A DNA stretch of 64,000 bases from Thermodesulfobacteriota bacterium (GTDB lineage Bacteria; Desulfobacterota; QYQD01), in the NCBI GenBank assembly GCA_031082315.1, contig JAVHLC010000003.1:62001-126000 (forward strand), in the 5' to 3' direction. The notes beneath the pieces are model-generated. The model was given only the letters and a program-made list of their open reading frames with translations, had not been told where the DNA came from and ran no database searches. The translations under genes and the position numbers were made by a program. This document shows positions 51,542 to 58,392 of the stretch, one piece after another; positions within the stretch are counted from its first letter, which is position 1; the number at the start of each line of letters is the position of its first letter.

Positions 51542-52366
51542 ATGGCACGTGCTGATCAGGATACACTTATGGCATTACCTTTAGACGAGAAAATTGCCTA
51601 CGCCAAAGGCATTATCAGAGAAGCCCTGGAAAAATTTGGAACGGATAAGCTGCTTATAGCCTGGACGGGCGGTAAGGACAGCACTACTATGCTCTGGCTG
51701 TACCGGGAAGTCTGTAAGGAACTGGACATAGAGAAACCACGCTGCATGTTTATCGATGAGGGGCATGTGTTTGAGGAGATACTGGAACTGGTTGGTCAGG
51801 TCAAAAAGGCCTGGGATGTAAATGTGATCACCGTCAAGAATATTGATGTAAGCGATAAGGCCGCCAAGGTCGGCGATATGATCAGGGTTGCAGATCTCAA
51901 TGCGCGCAACCGGCAGGAAGTGGCCAGGCTCGGATATACGGAAGAGACTTTTTCTTTCGACCCTGAGTCTTATGTGGGAAATCACCTTATGAAGACCGTG
52001 GCCATGAATATGTTCCTGGAGAGTGACAAGGTAGCGGCCCTTTCCACGGGCATCCGTTGGGACGAACAAGAGGCCAGGCTGGACGAAGACTTCTTCAGCC
52101 CTCGCAGCAATCCGGACCATGTTCGGATACATCCCATCCTTCATTTCAAGGAGCGCGATATCTGGGACACCATCCACAAGTATAAGATTCCCTTCTGTTC
52201 CCTCTATTATCAGGGCTATCGATCTTTAGGCGCCAAGGGTTCAACGGTAAAGGTTTCCGACATCCCGGCCTGGGAGCAGGACCTGGAGAATACGACCGAA
52301 CGGGGCGGGAGAAAGCAAGGTAAGGAAGACATCATGGCTAAACTCAGGGACCTGGGGTATATGTAG
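51542..52366 (+). CDS. PP-loop protein of the PAPS reductase/CysD family
   Basis: A 274-residue N-type ATP pyrophosphatase. LLIAWTGGKDSTTMLWLYRE is the PP-loop (SGGKDS-like). CMFIDEGHVFEEI and RIHPILHFKERDIWDTIHKY are shared with CysH and CysD, and LYYQGYRSLGAKGSTVKVS with CysD. It lacks the C-terminal catalytic cysteine motif of classical PAPS reductases, so sulfate activation or a sulfurtransferase-like reaction is as likely as reduction. In this locus it might supply sulfate for a polysaccharide (speculative). GGAGG precedes ATG 51542. Confidence 0.75.
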   Translation: MARADQDTLMALPLDEKIAYAKGIIREALEKFGTDKLLIAWTGGKDSTTMLWLYREVCKELDIEKPRCMFIDEGHVFEEILELVGQVKKAWDVNVITVKNIDVSDKAAKVGDMIRVADLNARNRQEVARLGYTEETFSFDPESYVGNHLMKTVAMNMFLESDKVAALSTGIRWDEQEARLDEDFFSPRSNPDHVRIHPILHFKERDIWDTIHKYKIPFCSLYYQGYRSLGAKGSTVKVSDIPAWEQDLENTTERGGRKQGKEDIMAKLRDLGYM

Positions 52367-52377
52367 GCAGGGACGAA

Positions 52378-52415
52378 AAAAATCGAATTGCGAATTTCGA
52401 AATTCGAATTTAAAA
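52378..52415. repeat. CGAAATTCGAA-type words, left of four-helix-bundle copy 2
   Basis: AATCGAATTGCGAATTTCGA followed by AATTCGAATTT. Pairs with similar words right of the gene. Confidence 0.8.
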
Positions 52416-52431
52416 GATAATAGAGAGATTG

Positions 52432-52797
52432 ATGGAAAAACAAGAATTAGAAGGACGTACAAAAGAATTTGCTTTGAGCGTTATCAAGTTTGTAAGCAGC
52501 CTTCCAAAGAATAAAGTAACCGACGTCGTCGGTCATCAGTTACTTAAAGCTGGGACGTCTATCGGTGCGAACTACAGAGAGGCTAATCGTGCCGTATCAC
52601 GAGCCGATTTTATTAACAAGGTTGGTATTGTCGAAAAAGAGACTAGCGAATCTCAATACTGGCTGGAACTATGCCAAGAAGCTGCGATCGGTGATCCTGA
52701 AGATTTGGAGGGCTTGCTCAGGGAATCCGGGGAATTGCTGGCCATTTTCACCCGCATAGGGAAAACGGCTAAAAGCAACTCGCGAAATCTGAAATAG
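52432..52797 (+). CDS. Four-helix-bundle protein (S23/IVP family), copy 2
   Basis: A 121-residue S23-family protein from a different branch than the one at 49931: GRTKEFALSVIKFVSSLPKN, GHQLLKAGTSIGANYREANR and EKETSESQYWLELCQEA are typical. The start is ATG 52432 with AGAGAG upstream. It is flanked on both sides by CGAAATTCGAA-type words, whereas copy 1 is flanked by another vocabulary. Role unknown; see the findings. Confidence 0.83.
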   Translation: MEKQELEGRTKEFALSVIKFVSSLPKNKVTDVVGHQLLKAGTSIGANYREANRAVSRADFINKVGIVEKETSESQYWLELCQEAAIGDPEDLEGLLRESGELLAIFTRIGKTAKSNSRNLK

Positions 52798-52807
52798 TAA
52801 TATGGTA

Positions 52808-52843
52808 AATTCGCAATTCGCAATCCGAAATTCGAAATTGGAG
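52808..52843. repeat. CGAAATTCGAA-type words, right of four-helix-bundle copy 2
   Basis: AATTCGCAATTCGCAATCCG then AAATTCGAAATTGG. The terminal TTGGAG forms the ribosome site of the next gene (ATG 52850). Confidence 0.8.
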
Positions 52844-52849
52844 TAGTAT

Positions 52850-54298
52850 ATGTCTGACATCGCATCAAGATTCTCCGGCGTCTGGAATAAATTTAAACGT
52901 GGCGAGAAACACGACTCTCTTCGATCTCGTCCCTCGTCTCTTGCCTCTCGTCCCTCCTCCCTCGTCCCTTCGATCTCGTCCCTCGTCTCTCGTCCCTCGA
53001 AAGTCTTCGTCCTGGGTATAGACGGGGTGCCGTGCAGTCTGCTCAGGGAATTTATGGGGCAGGGGATAATGCCGAATCTGGCAGAGGTAGTTAAACAGGG
53101 GACGCTTAAGCCCATGGATGCCTCGATTCCGGAGGTTTCCTCCACCTCCTGGTCCACTTTCATGACCGGGGTCAATCCCGGCCGGCATAATATATACGGG
53201 TTTACGGAGCTGGATCAAAGTTCCTATAAATGGCGCTTCCCGAATTTTAACGACATCAAAAGCCCTACACTCTGGGATATTGCCGGCCGGCAGGGCAAGG
53301 CCAGCATAGTGATTAATCTTCCCTCGACCTATCCGGCCCGGCCGTTAAAAGGGATTCTTACGGCCGGATTTGTGGCCCTGGATTTACAGAAGGCGACTTA
53401 TCCGGAGTCTGCCTATCAGTACCTGAAGGGTATCGACTATAAGATGGATGTGGATACGCAAAAGGCGCAGGTCTCTCCGGCTGCCTTGGCTGAAGATATT
53501 ATGGCTACCTTCAGAAAGAGGAAGGAGGCCATCCTTGGCCTGATGGAGAAGGAGACCTGGGACCTCTTTATCGGGACTATTACCGAGACTGACCGCCTGC
53601 ACCACTATCTCTGGTCTGCCCTGGTTGACAAGGCACATCCCCAGCATGGTTTCTTCATAGACTTCTATAGGGAACTGGATGCCGTTATCGGCGAGATTTA
53701 CGGGCGCCTGGATGACAATATCTCCCTGATTATGCTTTCCGACCATGGATTTACCGAAATAAAAAAAGAGATCTATTTAAATACCTGGCTGAGAGAGAAG
53801 GGCTATCTGAAATTTAAAAAAGAACCGCCGGGCTCATTTGAAGACATCCACGGCGAGACCAAGGTCTTTGTCCTTGATCCTTCGCGGTTCTATGTGCATC
53901 TCAAAGGTAAATATCCCCTGGGAAGTGTTTCCGGCGGGACTGAATACGAAGACCTGAGGAATAGGTTAAGGGAAGACCTGCTTTCTTTGACCATAGACGG
54001 ACAGAGGGTGGTCAAGGCGGTCTTCTTTAAGGAGGAGCTGTACAAGGGGCCCTGTTATGATGATGCCCCGGATGTAGTAGCCCTTCCTGTGGATGGATTT
54101 GATCTCAAAGGGGCCATAAACAAGGATACCCTGACCGGCCGGAGCCTCCTGACCGGCGGGCATACAAGAAGCGATGCCACATTTTATATCAACCGGCCTA
54201 TTGAAATGGACGGCATAAATATCATTGATGCCGGGGTAACGGCGCTGAAACAGCTTGGGATTGAAGAGAAAGGACTTGAGGGCAGGGCGCTGGGGTAG
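52850..54298 (+). CDS. Alkaline-phosphatase-superfamily protein (type I phosphodiesterase-like)
   Basis: A 482-residue putative metal-dependent phosphotransferase or phosphodiesterase. LGIDGVPCSLLREFMGQGIM starts the fold with a metal aspartate. SSTSWSTFMTGVNPGRHNIY has the nucleophile region, TETDRLHHYLW and LSDHGFTEIKKEIYLNTWL more metal ligands. No signal peptide is seen. Residues about 22-48 (RSRPSSLASRPSSLVPSISS) are translated TCGTCCCTCGTCTCT-type repeat DNA inserted before the first strand. Its 59-base 3' end is duplicated at 56038-56096. Relatives occur in surface polysaccharide loci; substrate unknown. Confidence 0.83.
   Translation: MSDIASRFSGVWNKFKRGEKHDSLRSRPSSLASRPSSLVPSISSLVSRPSKVFVLGIDGVPCSLLREFMGQGIMPNLAEVVKQGTLKPMDASIPEVSSTSWSTFMTGVNPGRHNIYGFTELDQSSYKWRFPNFNDIKSPTLWDIAGRQGKASIVINLPSTYPARPLKGILTAGFVALDLQKATYPESAYQYLKGIDYKMDVDTQKAQVSPAALAEDIMATFRKRKEAILGLMEKETWDLFIGTITETDRLHHYLWSALVDKAHPQHGFFIDFYRELDAVIGEIYGRLDDNISLIMLSDHGFTEIKKEIYLNTWLREKGYLKFKKEPPGSFEDIHGETKVFVLDPSRFYVHLKGKYPLGSVSGGTEYEDLRNRLREDLLSLTIDGQRVVKAVFFKEELYKGPCYDDAPDVVALPVDGFDLKGAINKDTLTGRSLLTGGHTRSDATFYINRPIEMDGINIIDAGVTALKQLGIEEKGLEGRALG
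52914..52998. repeat. TCGTCCCTCGTCTCT-type words inside the phosphatase-family gene
   Basis: TCGATCTCGTCCCTCGTCTC then TTGCCTCTCGTCCCTCCTCC and similar iterations, about twelve words of 6-8 bases, in frame. Confidence 0.88.
54240..54298 (+). repeat. Gene-tail direct repeat, original at the phosphatase 3' end
   Basis: The last 59 bases of the gene (encoding ALKQLGIEEKGLEGRALG and stop) recur identically at 56038-56096 and in degenerate, deleted form at 57943-57990. They bracket toxin-antitoxin cassettes like attachment sites. Confidence 0.92.
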
Positions 54299-54320
54299 GG
54301 CTTTCAGCTCAATAATGAAA

Positions 54321-54351
54321 TTGACATACCAACTATTATAGTTCATATTAT
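54321..54351 (+). promoter_or_regulatory. Possible promoter and operator of the Phd/PIN module
   Basis: TTGACA at 54321, a 19-base spacer and TATTAT at 54346, overlapped by the palindrome AACTATTATAGTT (54331-54343), which may be the antitoxin operator. Confidence 0.4.
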
Positions 54352-54360
54352 ATCTTAATA

Positions 54361-54475
54361 TTGAAGCTCCCCGCAGCAAGCTGCGGGGGATCTCCGTATG
54401 TAAGGTAAAAAGCATAGTATTCGCTCGCTAACCCCGCCGCAAGCAGCGGGGAATGCGCTCGCTATGCATGTTCAA
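54361..54475 (+). repeat. GC-hairpin dispersed repeat, copy 3
   Basis: As copy 1 but with a 34-base insertion carrying a second palindrome (CCCCGCCGCAAGCAGCGGGG) and a duplicated TCGCTCGCTA. It ends 8 bases before the ribosome site GGGAGG of the antitoxin gene. Confidence 0.85.
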
Positions 54476-54491
54476 CCGGGAGGTTAAGGCA

Positions 54492-54770
54492 ATGAAGACC
54501 GTAACGGCTCTTGACTTGAGGAAAAAACTGGGCGGCATCCTGAACGATGTATCAAGGAAAAAAGAACAGGTGATTATATCACGAGCGAATAAACCCCTGG
54601 CGGCGCTGATTTCCATCGACGAATACGAAGAAAAAATCCTGAAAAAAGGCAGAGAACAAAAATTGAAGCAGATATTGGCCAGGATGGATGAGTGGAAAAA
54701 AAAGCACAGAAAAGAGATCGCCCATGTTGATGCAGTAAAGGCCATAAGGGAGAGCAGGGAAGGCAGATGA
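54492..54770 (+). CDS. Phd/YefM-type antitoxin
   Basis: A 92-residue antitoxin. MKTVTALDLRKKLGGILNDV is the Phd DNA-binding start and ANKPLAALISIDEYEEKI the fold end, then a charged helix that would wrap the toxin. ATG 54492 follows GGGAGG; the longer frame from 54453 is repeat DNA. It overlaps the PIN toxin gene by four bases (ATGA), the usual translational coupling. Confidence 0.88.
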   Translation: MKTVTALDLRKKLGGILNDVSRKKEQVIISRANKPLAALISIDEYEEKILKKGREQKLKQILARMDEWKKKHRKEIAHVDAVKAIRESREGR

Positions 54771-55171
54771 TAGTTCTCGATGCCTCTGTGATACTTAAAT
54801 GGATTTTCGGGGATGAGGCGGGAGGAGACAGCGCAATATATTACAGGGACAGGCACGTTTCAGGAGAAGAAACAATCGCTGTTCCCGAATTGTTTTTTTA
54901 TGAGGCTGCCAACGTCCTGACAACAAAAACAAAATTGAGTGCGGATGCCGCATCCGAGGCCTTTTCCGCGCTATGGAATCTTGATTTTGAGATATTTACC
55001 CTTGGGATAGAAGAGTTCTTGGAAGGGATTACCCTGTCCAAACGGTTTAAGATATCTTTATATGACGCCGCATACATCGAGCTGGCCAGAAAACTCAGGT
55101 GCGATTTTATAACCGGCGACCGGAAGCTTTATGAAAAGGCTAAAGAAATGAAAGGGATAACGTTGCTGTAG
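54767..55171 (+). CDS. PIN-domain toxin (VapC-like)
   Basis: A 134-residue PIN ribonuclease. The acidic active-site residues are visible: aspartate in MIVLDASVILKW, glutamate in VPELFFYEAANVL, aspartate in ISLYDAAYIELA, and aspartate in FITGDRKLY. It would cleave RNA when not bound by the upstream antitoxin. The module lies within the tail-duplication island. Confidence 0.88.
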   Translation: MIVLDASVILKWIFGDEAGGDSAIYYRDRHVSGEETIAVPELFFYEAANVLTTKTKLSADAASEAFSALWNLDFEIFTLGIEEFLEGITLSKRFKISLYDAAYIELARKLRCDFITGDRKLYEKAKEMKGITLL

Positions 55172-55373
55172 GGTCGGCAGGATCACATCTTCAGAGTATC
55201 TTGAGGGCATCAAAGCGGCGAGGGCCGTGAGAATAAAGACTCATGAAGAGGTCTTTGGCCATTGAAATACAGGCTTGTTTATACTGACAGGGCAATCAGA
55301 GGCGCCTTTTGCAAAAGTTATTTATCAGTAAAGTTAGTAAGGTTCTTTTTTGTTGAGTTACGGGAGGACAATT

Positions 55374-55613
55374 ATGCAGGATCTATTAAACCGAATCACC
55401 TTTGACAAGGATGTTCTTTGTGGAAAACCTATTATCCGCGGCCTGCGAATATCTGTTGAGATGATTTTGGAGTTATTGGCCAAAGGGGCTACAGAAGAAG
55501 AAATTCTGGAAGACTATCCCCAACTTGAACCGGATGATCTCCGTGCTGCATTGTTATATGCCCATCACATGGTGGCCAGAGAAACAGTTTTTGATAGGGT
55601 CGAATCCAGATAG
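55374..55613 (+). CDS. DUF433 antitoxin, copy 1
   Basis: A 79-residue DUF433 protein (winged-helix-like antitoxin): LNRITFDKDVLCGKPIIRGL, RISVEMILELLAKGATEEEI and LEDYPQLEPDDLRAALLYA are the family signature. ATG 55374 has GGGAGG seven bases upstream. The toxin gene follows after five bases. The 202 bases before it hold no gene I recognise. Confidence 0.88.
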   Translation: MQDLLNRITFDKDVLCGKPIIRGLRISVEMILELLAKGATEEEILEDYPQLEPDDLRAALLYAHHMVARETVFDRVESR

Positions 55614-55618
55614 GCGCT

Positions 55619-55969
55619 ATGAAGTTCTTATTGGATGTCAACGCGAGTGGATCTGTGGCTCATTGGTTGATTCAGTTGGGGCATGACGTGGCCGAAGTCA
55701 GCCGGAAAAACCCAAGAATGAGCGACGACGAGATCTTGAGCTGGGCTGTACAGGAACGCCGGATTCTCGTTACGACAGACAACGATTTTGAAGAAATGAT
55801 CTGGAGACAGGGAAAGCCCCATTGCGGCGTCTTACGCTTGGAAAACCTGCCACGGTCCGAGAGAAAGGCGCTTCTATACGATGTGTTGGGTCGCCATAGC
55901 CGGGACTTGGAATCCGGCGCCATCGTTATTGCGTTAAGCACGAAATTCCGTGTCCGCAAGCCTCGGTAA
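55619..55969 (+). CDS. DUF5615 PIN-like toxin, copy 1
   Basis: A 116-residue toxin of the DUF5615 (PIN-like, Mut7-C-related) family. KFLLDVNASGSVAHWLIQLG, AEVSRKNPRMSDDEILSWAV and RILVTTDNDFEEMIW carry the conserved aspartates (LLD, DDE, TDND). It pairs with the DUF433 gene upstream and forms the second module of the island. Confidence 0.87.
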   Translation: MKFLLDVNASGSVAHWLIQLGHDVAEVSRKNPRMSDDEILSWAVQERRILVTTDNDFEEMIWRQGKPHCGVLRLENLPRSERKALLYDVLGRHSRDLESGAIVIALSTKFRVRKPR

Positions 55970-56037
55970 AAAAGGAACCATGAGCCATCTTGGTTAGTGA
56001 AATCGGCATGTTTCATCAATGTCCCAAGGGATCGCTT

Positions 56038-56096
56038 CGGCGCTGAAACAGCTTGGGATTGAAGAGAAAGGACTTGAGGGCAGGGCGCTGGGGTAG
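56038..56096 (+). repeat. Gene-tail direct repeat, second copy
   Basis: Identical over 59 bases to 54240-54298, including the TAG stop; left-hand sequence unrelated. No gene is attached, so it is a free tail between toxin-antitoxin modules. Confidence 0.92.
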
Positions 56097-56133
56097 ATCT
56101 TTCCGCTTTTCCTATTGGCGCCTTGCATTTCCC

Positions 56134-56162
56134 TTGACGCCGGAATAAGATGTGTGTACAAT
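56134..56162 (+). promoter_or_regulatory. Promoter of the DUF1778/GNAT module
   Basis: TTGACG (56134-56139), 17-base spacer, TACAAT (56157-56162). TGTACAATGGCTGTACGT overlapping the -10 contains two TGTAC words and may be the antitoxin operator. Confidence 0.65.
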
Positions 56163-56197
56163 GGCTGTACGTAAAAATGGATTAGAAGGAGTTTTTC

Positions 56198-56521
56198 ATG
56201 TCCACATCCGCGACCACCCCGAAAGCATCCTCTCCCCGCAGGAAAACATCTGCCGCACGCTCCGGTAGATTGGGGCTGCGGACGACGCCGATTCAGGCCG
56301 CCCTTATTCAACGCGCCGCCGAGGTGACGCAAAAGAGCATTACGGAATTTGTTCTGACCAGCGCCTGTGAGAAGGCGGAGCAAACCCTGTTGGATCAGCG
56401 ACTATTTCTAATCGACGAGCAGGCCTGGAAGGAATTTCAGGAGGTTCTTGAAAGACCCGCACAGGTCAAAGCGGGTCTGCAGACGCTTATTGAAGAACCG
56501 GCGATCTGGGAACATGAGTGA
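56198..56521 (+). CDS. DUF1778 (TacA-like) antitoxin
   Basis: A 107-residue antitoxin. RLGLRTTPIQAALIQRAAEV and TQKSITEFVLTSACEKAEQT form the ribbon-helix-helix; LIDEQAWKEFQEVLERPAQV is the toxin-neutralising tail. A basic N-terminal extension (PRRKTSAARSGR) is longer than usual. GGAG precedes ATG 56198. It overlaps the toxin gene by eight bases. Confidence 0.9.
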   Translation: MSTSATTPKASSPRRKTSAARSGRLGLRTTPIQAALIQRAAEVTQKSITEFVLTSACEKAEQTLLDQRLFLIDEQAWKEFQEVLERPAQVKAGLQTLIEEPAIWEHE

Positions 56522-57041
56522 AACTATCCCTTATTTGCCGCCCGTTCTTCTTTCAGGAGATCATGTCTGCGACGGTTTCGATTGCGGAAACATCGTGCTC
56601 AATGAGTGGTTGCGGCGGCATGCGTTGCAGAATCAACGGGCTAATGCGGCAAGAACCTTTGTCGTTTGTCAGGGAAGCAAGGTCGTCGGCTATTACAGTT
56701 TGGCCGTAGGGGCAGTGGATTACGCCGGCGCATCCGGGCGCGTCCGAAAGGGATTGGCGCGCCGTCCCATTCCAGTGATGGTTCTGGCCCGACTGGCTGT
56801 GGACATCCGCCATCAGGGCAAGAAGATCGGCCGGGGATTGCTGAAGGATGCAAGCCTCCGTACGCTTCAGGCGGCTGACATTGCAGGTATCCGGGCGATT
56901 TTTGTCCAGGCAAAAGACGAGCGGGCGCGCGCTTTCTATGAGCGTTTTGGATTCGAACCTTCTCCCATCCATCCTCTGCAATTGATGCTGCTGGTCAAGG
57001 ATATCAAAATAAGCGCCAGGAGCCTGTCGGACTTAGGATGA
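56514..57041 (+). CDS. GNAT acetyltransferase toxin (TacT-like)
   Basis: A 175-residue toxin that acetylates charged tRNA in characterised relatives. FDCGNIVLNEWLRRHALQNQ is the family start. VVGYYSLAVGAVDY and VMVLARLAVDIRHQGKKIGR with GLLKDA form the acetyl-CoA site, and ARAFYERFGFEPSP the C-terminal GNAT motif. I chose ATG 56514; the frame upstream to 56448 is a shadow of the antitoxin. Confidence 0.9.
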   Translation: MSETIPYLPPVLLSGDHVCDGFDCGNIVLNEWLRRHALQNQRANAARTFVVCQGSKVVGYYSLAVGAVDYAGASGRVRKGLARRPIPVMVLARLAVDIRHQGKKIGRGLLKDASLRTLQAADIAGIRAIFVQAKDERARAFYERFGFEPSPIHPLQLMLLVKDIKISARSLSDLG

Positions 57042-57199
57042 TCTACTTTCACCCTTGCGCTTTGAGCTTTCAGCTCAATATGAACGCCATGCAAACCGTC
57101 CACGAACATTAGGATTTCTGGACGAGATTGGGGTTTTATGATAAAGTTCATTTGTGGTATAAATTCAGAATGGGAGCGAGGTATTGCGGGGAGGCGCTT

Positions 57200-57481
57200 A
57201 TGGGATTTGCAGCTACAGAATCAGAGAAGCCTACACATATTTTAAAACAACCTGGAATATGTGGAGGCAGGAGCGTGATACTGGGTACCAGGACGCCTGT
57301 ATGGTCTATTATCAAATGGTATAAACTCGGCATGTCGGTTGAGGACATAATAAGAGAGTTCCCTCATCTGACGCCCTCCCAGGTCCACGCAGCGTTCTTG
57401 TATTATTATGATAATCAGGGGGAAGTGGAAAAAGACATAATAGAAAACGAAGATGAGACACGTCTGCGAGACATGGTTTGA
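57200..57481 (+). CDS. DUF433 antitoxin, copy 2
   Basis: A 93-residue DUF433 protein of another subgroup than the one at 55374: ILKQPGICGGRSVILGTRTP, VWSIIKWYKLGMSVEDIIRE and FPHLTPSQVHAAFLYYYDNQ. ATG 57200 follows GGGGAGG. The toxin start overlaps or abuts its stop. Confidence 0.87.
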   Translation: MGFAATESEKPTHILKQPGICGGRSVILGTRTPVWSIIKWYKLGMSVEDIIREFPHLTPSQVHAAFLYYYDNQGEVEKDIIENEDETRLRDMV

Positions 57482-57483
57482 AC

Positions 57484-57834
57484 ATGCTGAAACTCTTCAT
57501 CGATGAAGATGTCCCAGAAGCAGTGGCTCTTGCGCTGAGATTAAGAGGATATGATGTAATGACTGCCGGAGAAGCAGGCAGAAAAGGCCTGACCGATTTG
57601 GAACAAATTGAATATGCCACTTCTCAAGAGCGGATTTTTCTAACTCACAATATAGTCGACTTTTGCACAATTCATGCCGATTTTTGCCGGAAAGGTCTTC
57701 AACATGGCGGGATTATCCTGTCTAAGCAACTTCCCGTAGGAACAATCACAAAGGCGCTGCTGATATTTCTTTCAAATTCAGGCAATCAACCGGTCACCAA
57801 TAGATTAGTCTGGCTAAGTGACTGGATTGGATAG
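57484..57834 (+). CDS. DUF5615 PIN-like toxin, copy 2
   Basis: A 116-residue toxin: MLKLFIDEDVPEAVALALRL, LTDLEQIEYATSQERIFLTH and NIVDF carry the conserved acidic residues. A TTG at 57478 overlapping the antitoxin stop (TTGA) is an alternative start. This is the fourth and last module of the island. Confidence 0.86.
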   Translation: MLKLFIDEDVPEAVALALRLRGYDVMTAGEAGRKGLTDLEQIEYATSQERIFLTHNIVDFCTIHADFCRKGLQHGGIILSKQLPVGTITKALLIFLSNSGNQPVTNRLVWLSDWIG

Positions 57835-57942
57835 CTATCTGTCAGAACAAACCGCGAAAATCGTGGTCAATGGCCGGTTGTCATTACGAGAAACTTAAAC
57901 AAACACGCAACCCGCAACTCGCAACATAACGCCTCCCTTGGT

Positions 57943-57990
57943 CTTGATGCCGGTTGACAATGAGAAACGGGAGCTTGAGGGCAGGGCGCT
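57943..57990 (+). repeat. Gene-tail direct repeat, degenerate third copy
   Basis: TTGATGCCGGTTGACA then GAGAAACGGGAGCTTGAGGG and CAGGGCGCTG match the phosphatase tail with an internal deletion and a changed stop region. Confidence 0.7.
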
Positions 57991-58016
57991 GACGTAAGGC
58001 GAAAGACGACACTGAG

Positions 58017-58379
58017 ATGCAAAAAAGTATACTACTACCTCTGTTATATATGGCATTCATATTTGCGGCCTCATCAATCCCTGGCGGAAGAGAGACCGGG
58101 GGCGTGTTTTTCTTCCTGAGGCCTAAGATTTCTAATCTATTGCACATACCGGCCTATGGCCTGCTTTTCATTTTATGGCACAGATACTTTTCTGCGAAGA
58201 CGCCAAGGGCTGTTATCTATTCATTTGGAGTGGCTACAGTCTGTGGTATGCTTAATGAATTCTGGCAATTATTTGTACCAAACCGGTATCCATCTATGCT
58301 CGATATAATGCTCAATACCCTCGGAGCGAGTTTAGGGTTCATAATGGTCAGAGCCGGTATCCTAAGACCCGCTGAATAA
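58017..58379 (+). CDS. VanZ-like membrane protein
   Basis: A 120-residue protein with four hydrophobic segments: ILLPLLYMAFIFAASSIPGG, LLHIPAYGLLFILWHRYF, AVIYSFGVATVCGMLNEFWQ and MLDIMLNTLGASLGFIMV. The NEFWQLFVPNRYPSMLDIML segment is the VanZ signature (E and D). Function is unknown; VanZ-like genes are frequent in exosortase and polysaccharide loci. The GT2 gene follows 13 bases later. Confidence 0.85.
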   Translation: MQKSILLPLLYMAFIFAASSIPGGRETGGVFFFLRPKISNLLHIPAYGLLFILWHRYFSAKTPRAVIYSFGVATVCGMLNEFWQLFVPNRYPSMLDIMLNTLGASLGFIMVRAGILRPAE

Positions 58380-58392
58380 TAACGGTCGTCCT

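Noticed and set aside
49931-52797. Diversity-generating retroelement suggested by Avd-like four-helix-bundle genes
   Set aside because: No reverse transcriptase, template repeat or variable repeat with adenine-directed changes is visible in the window.
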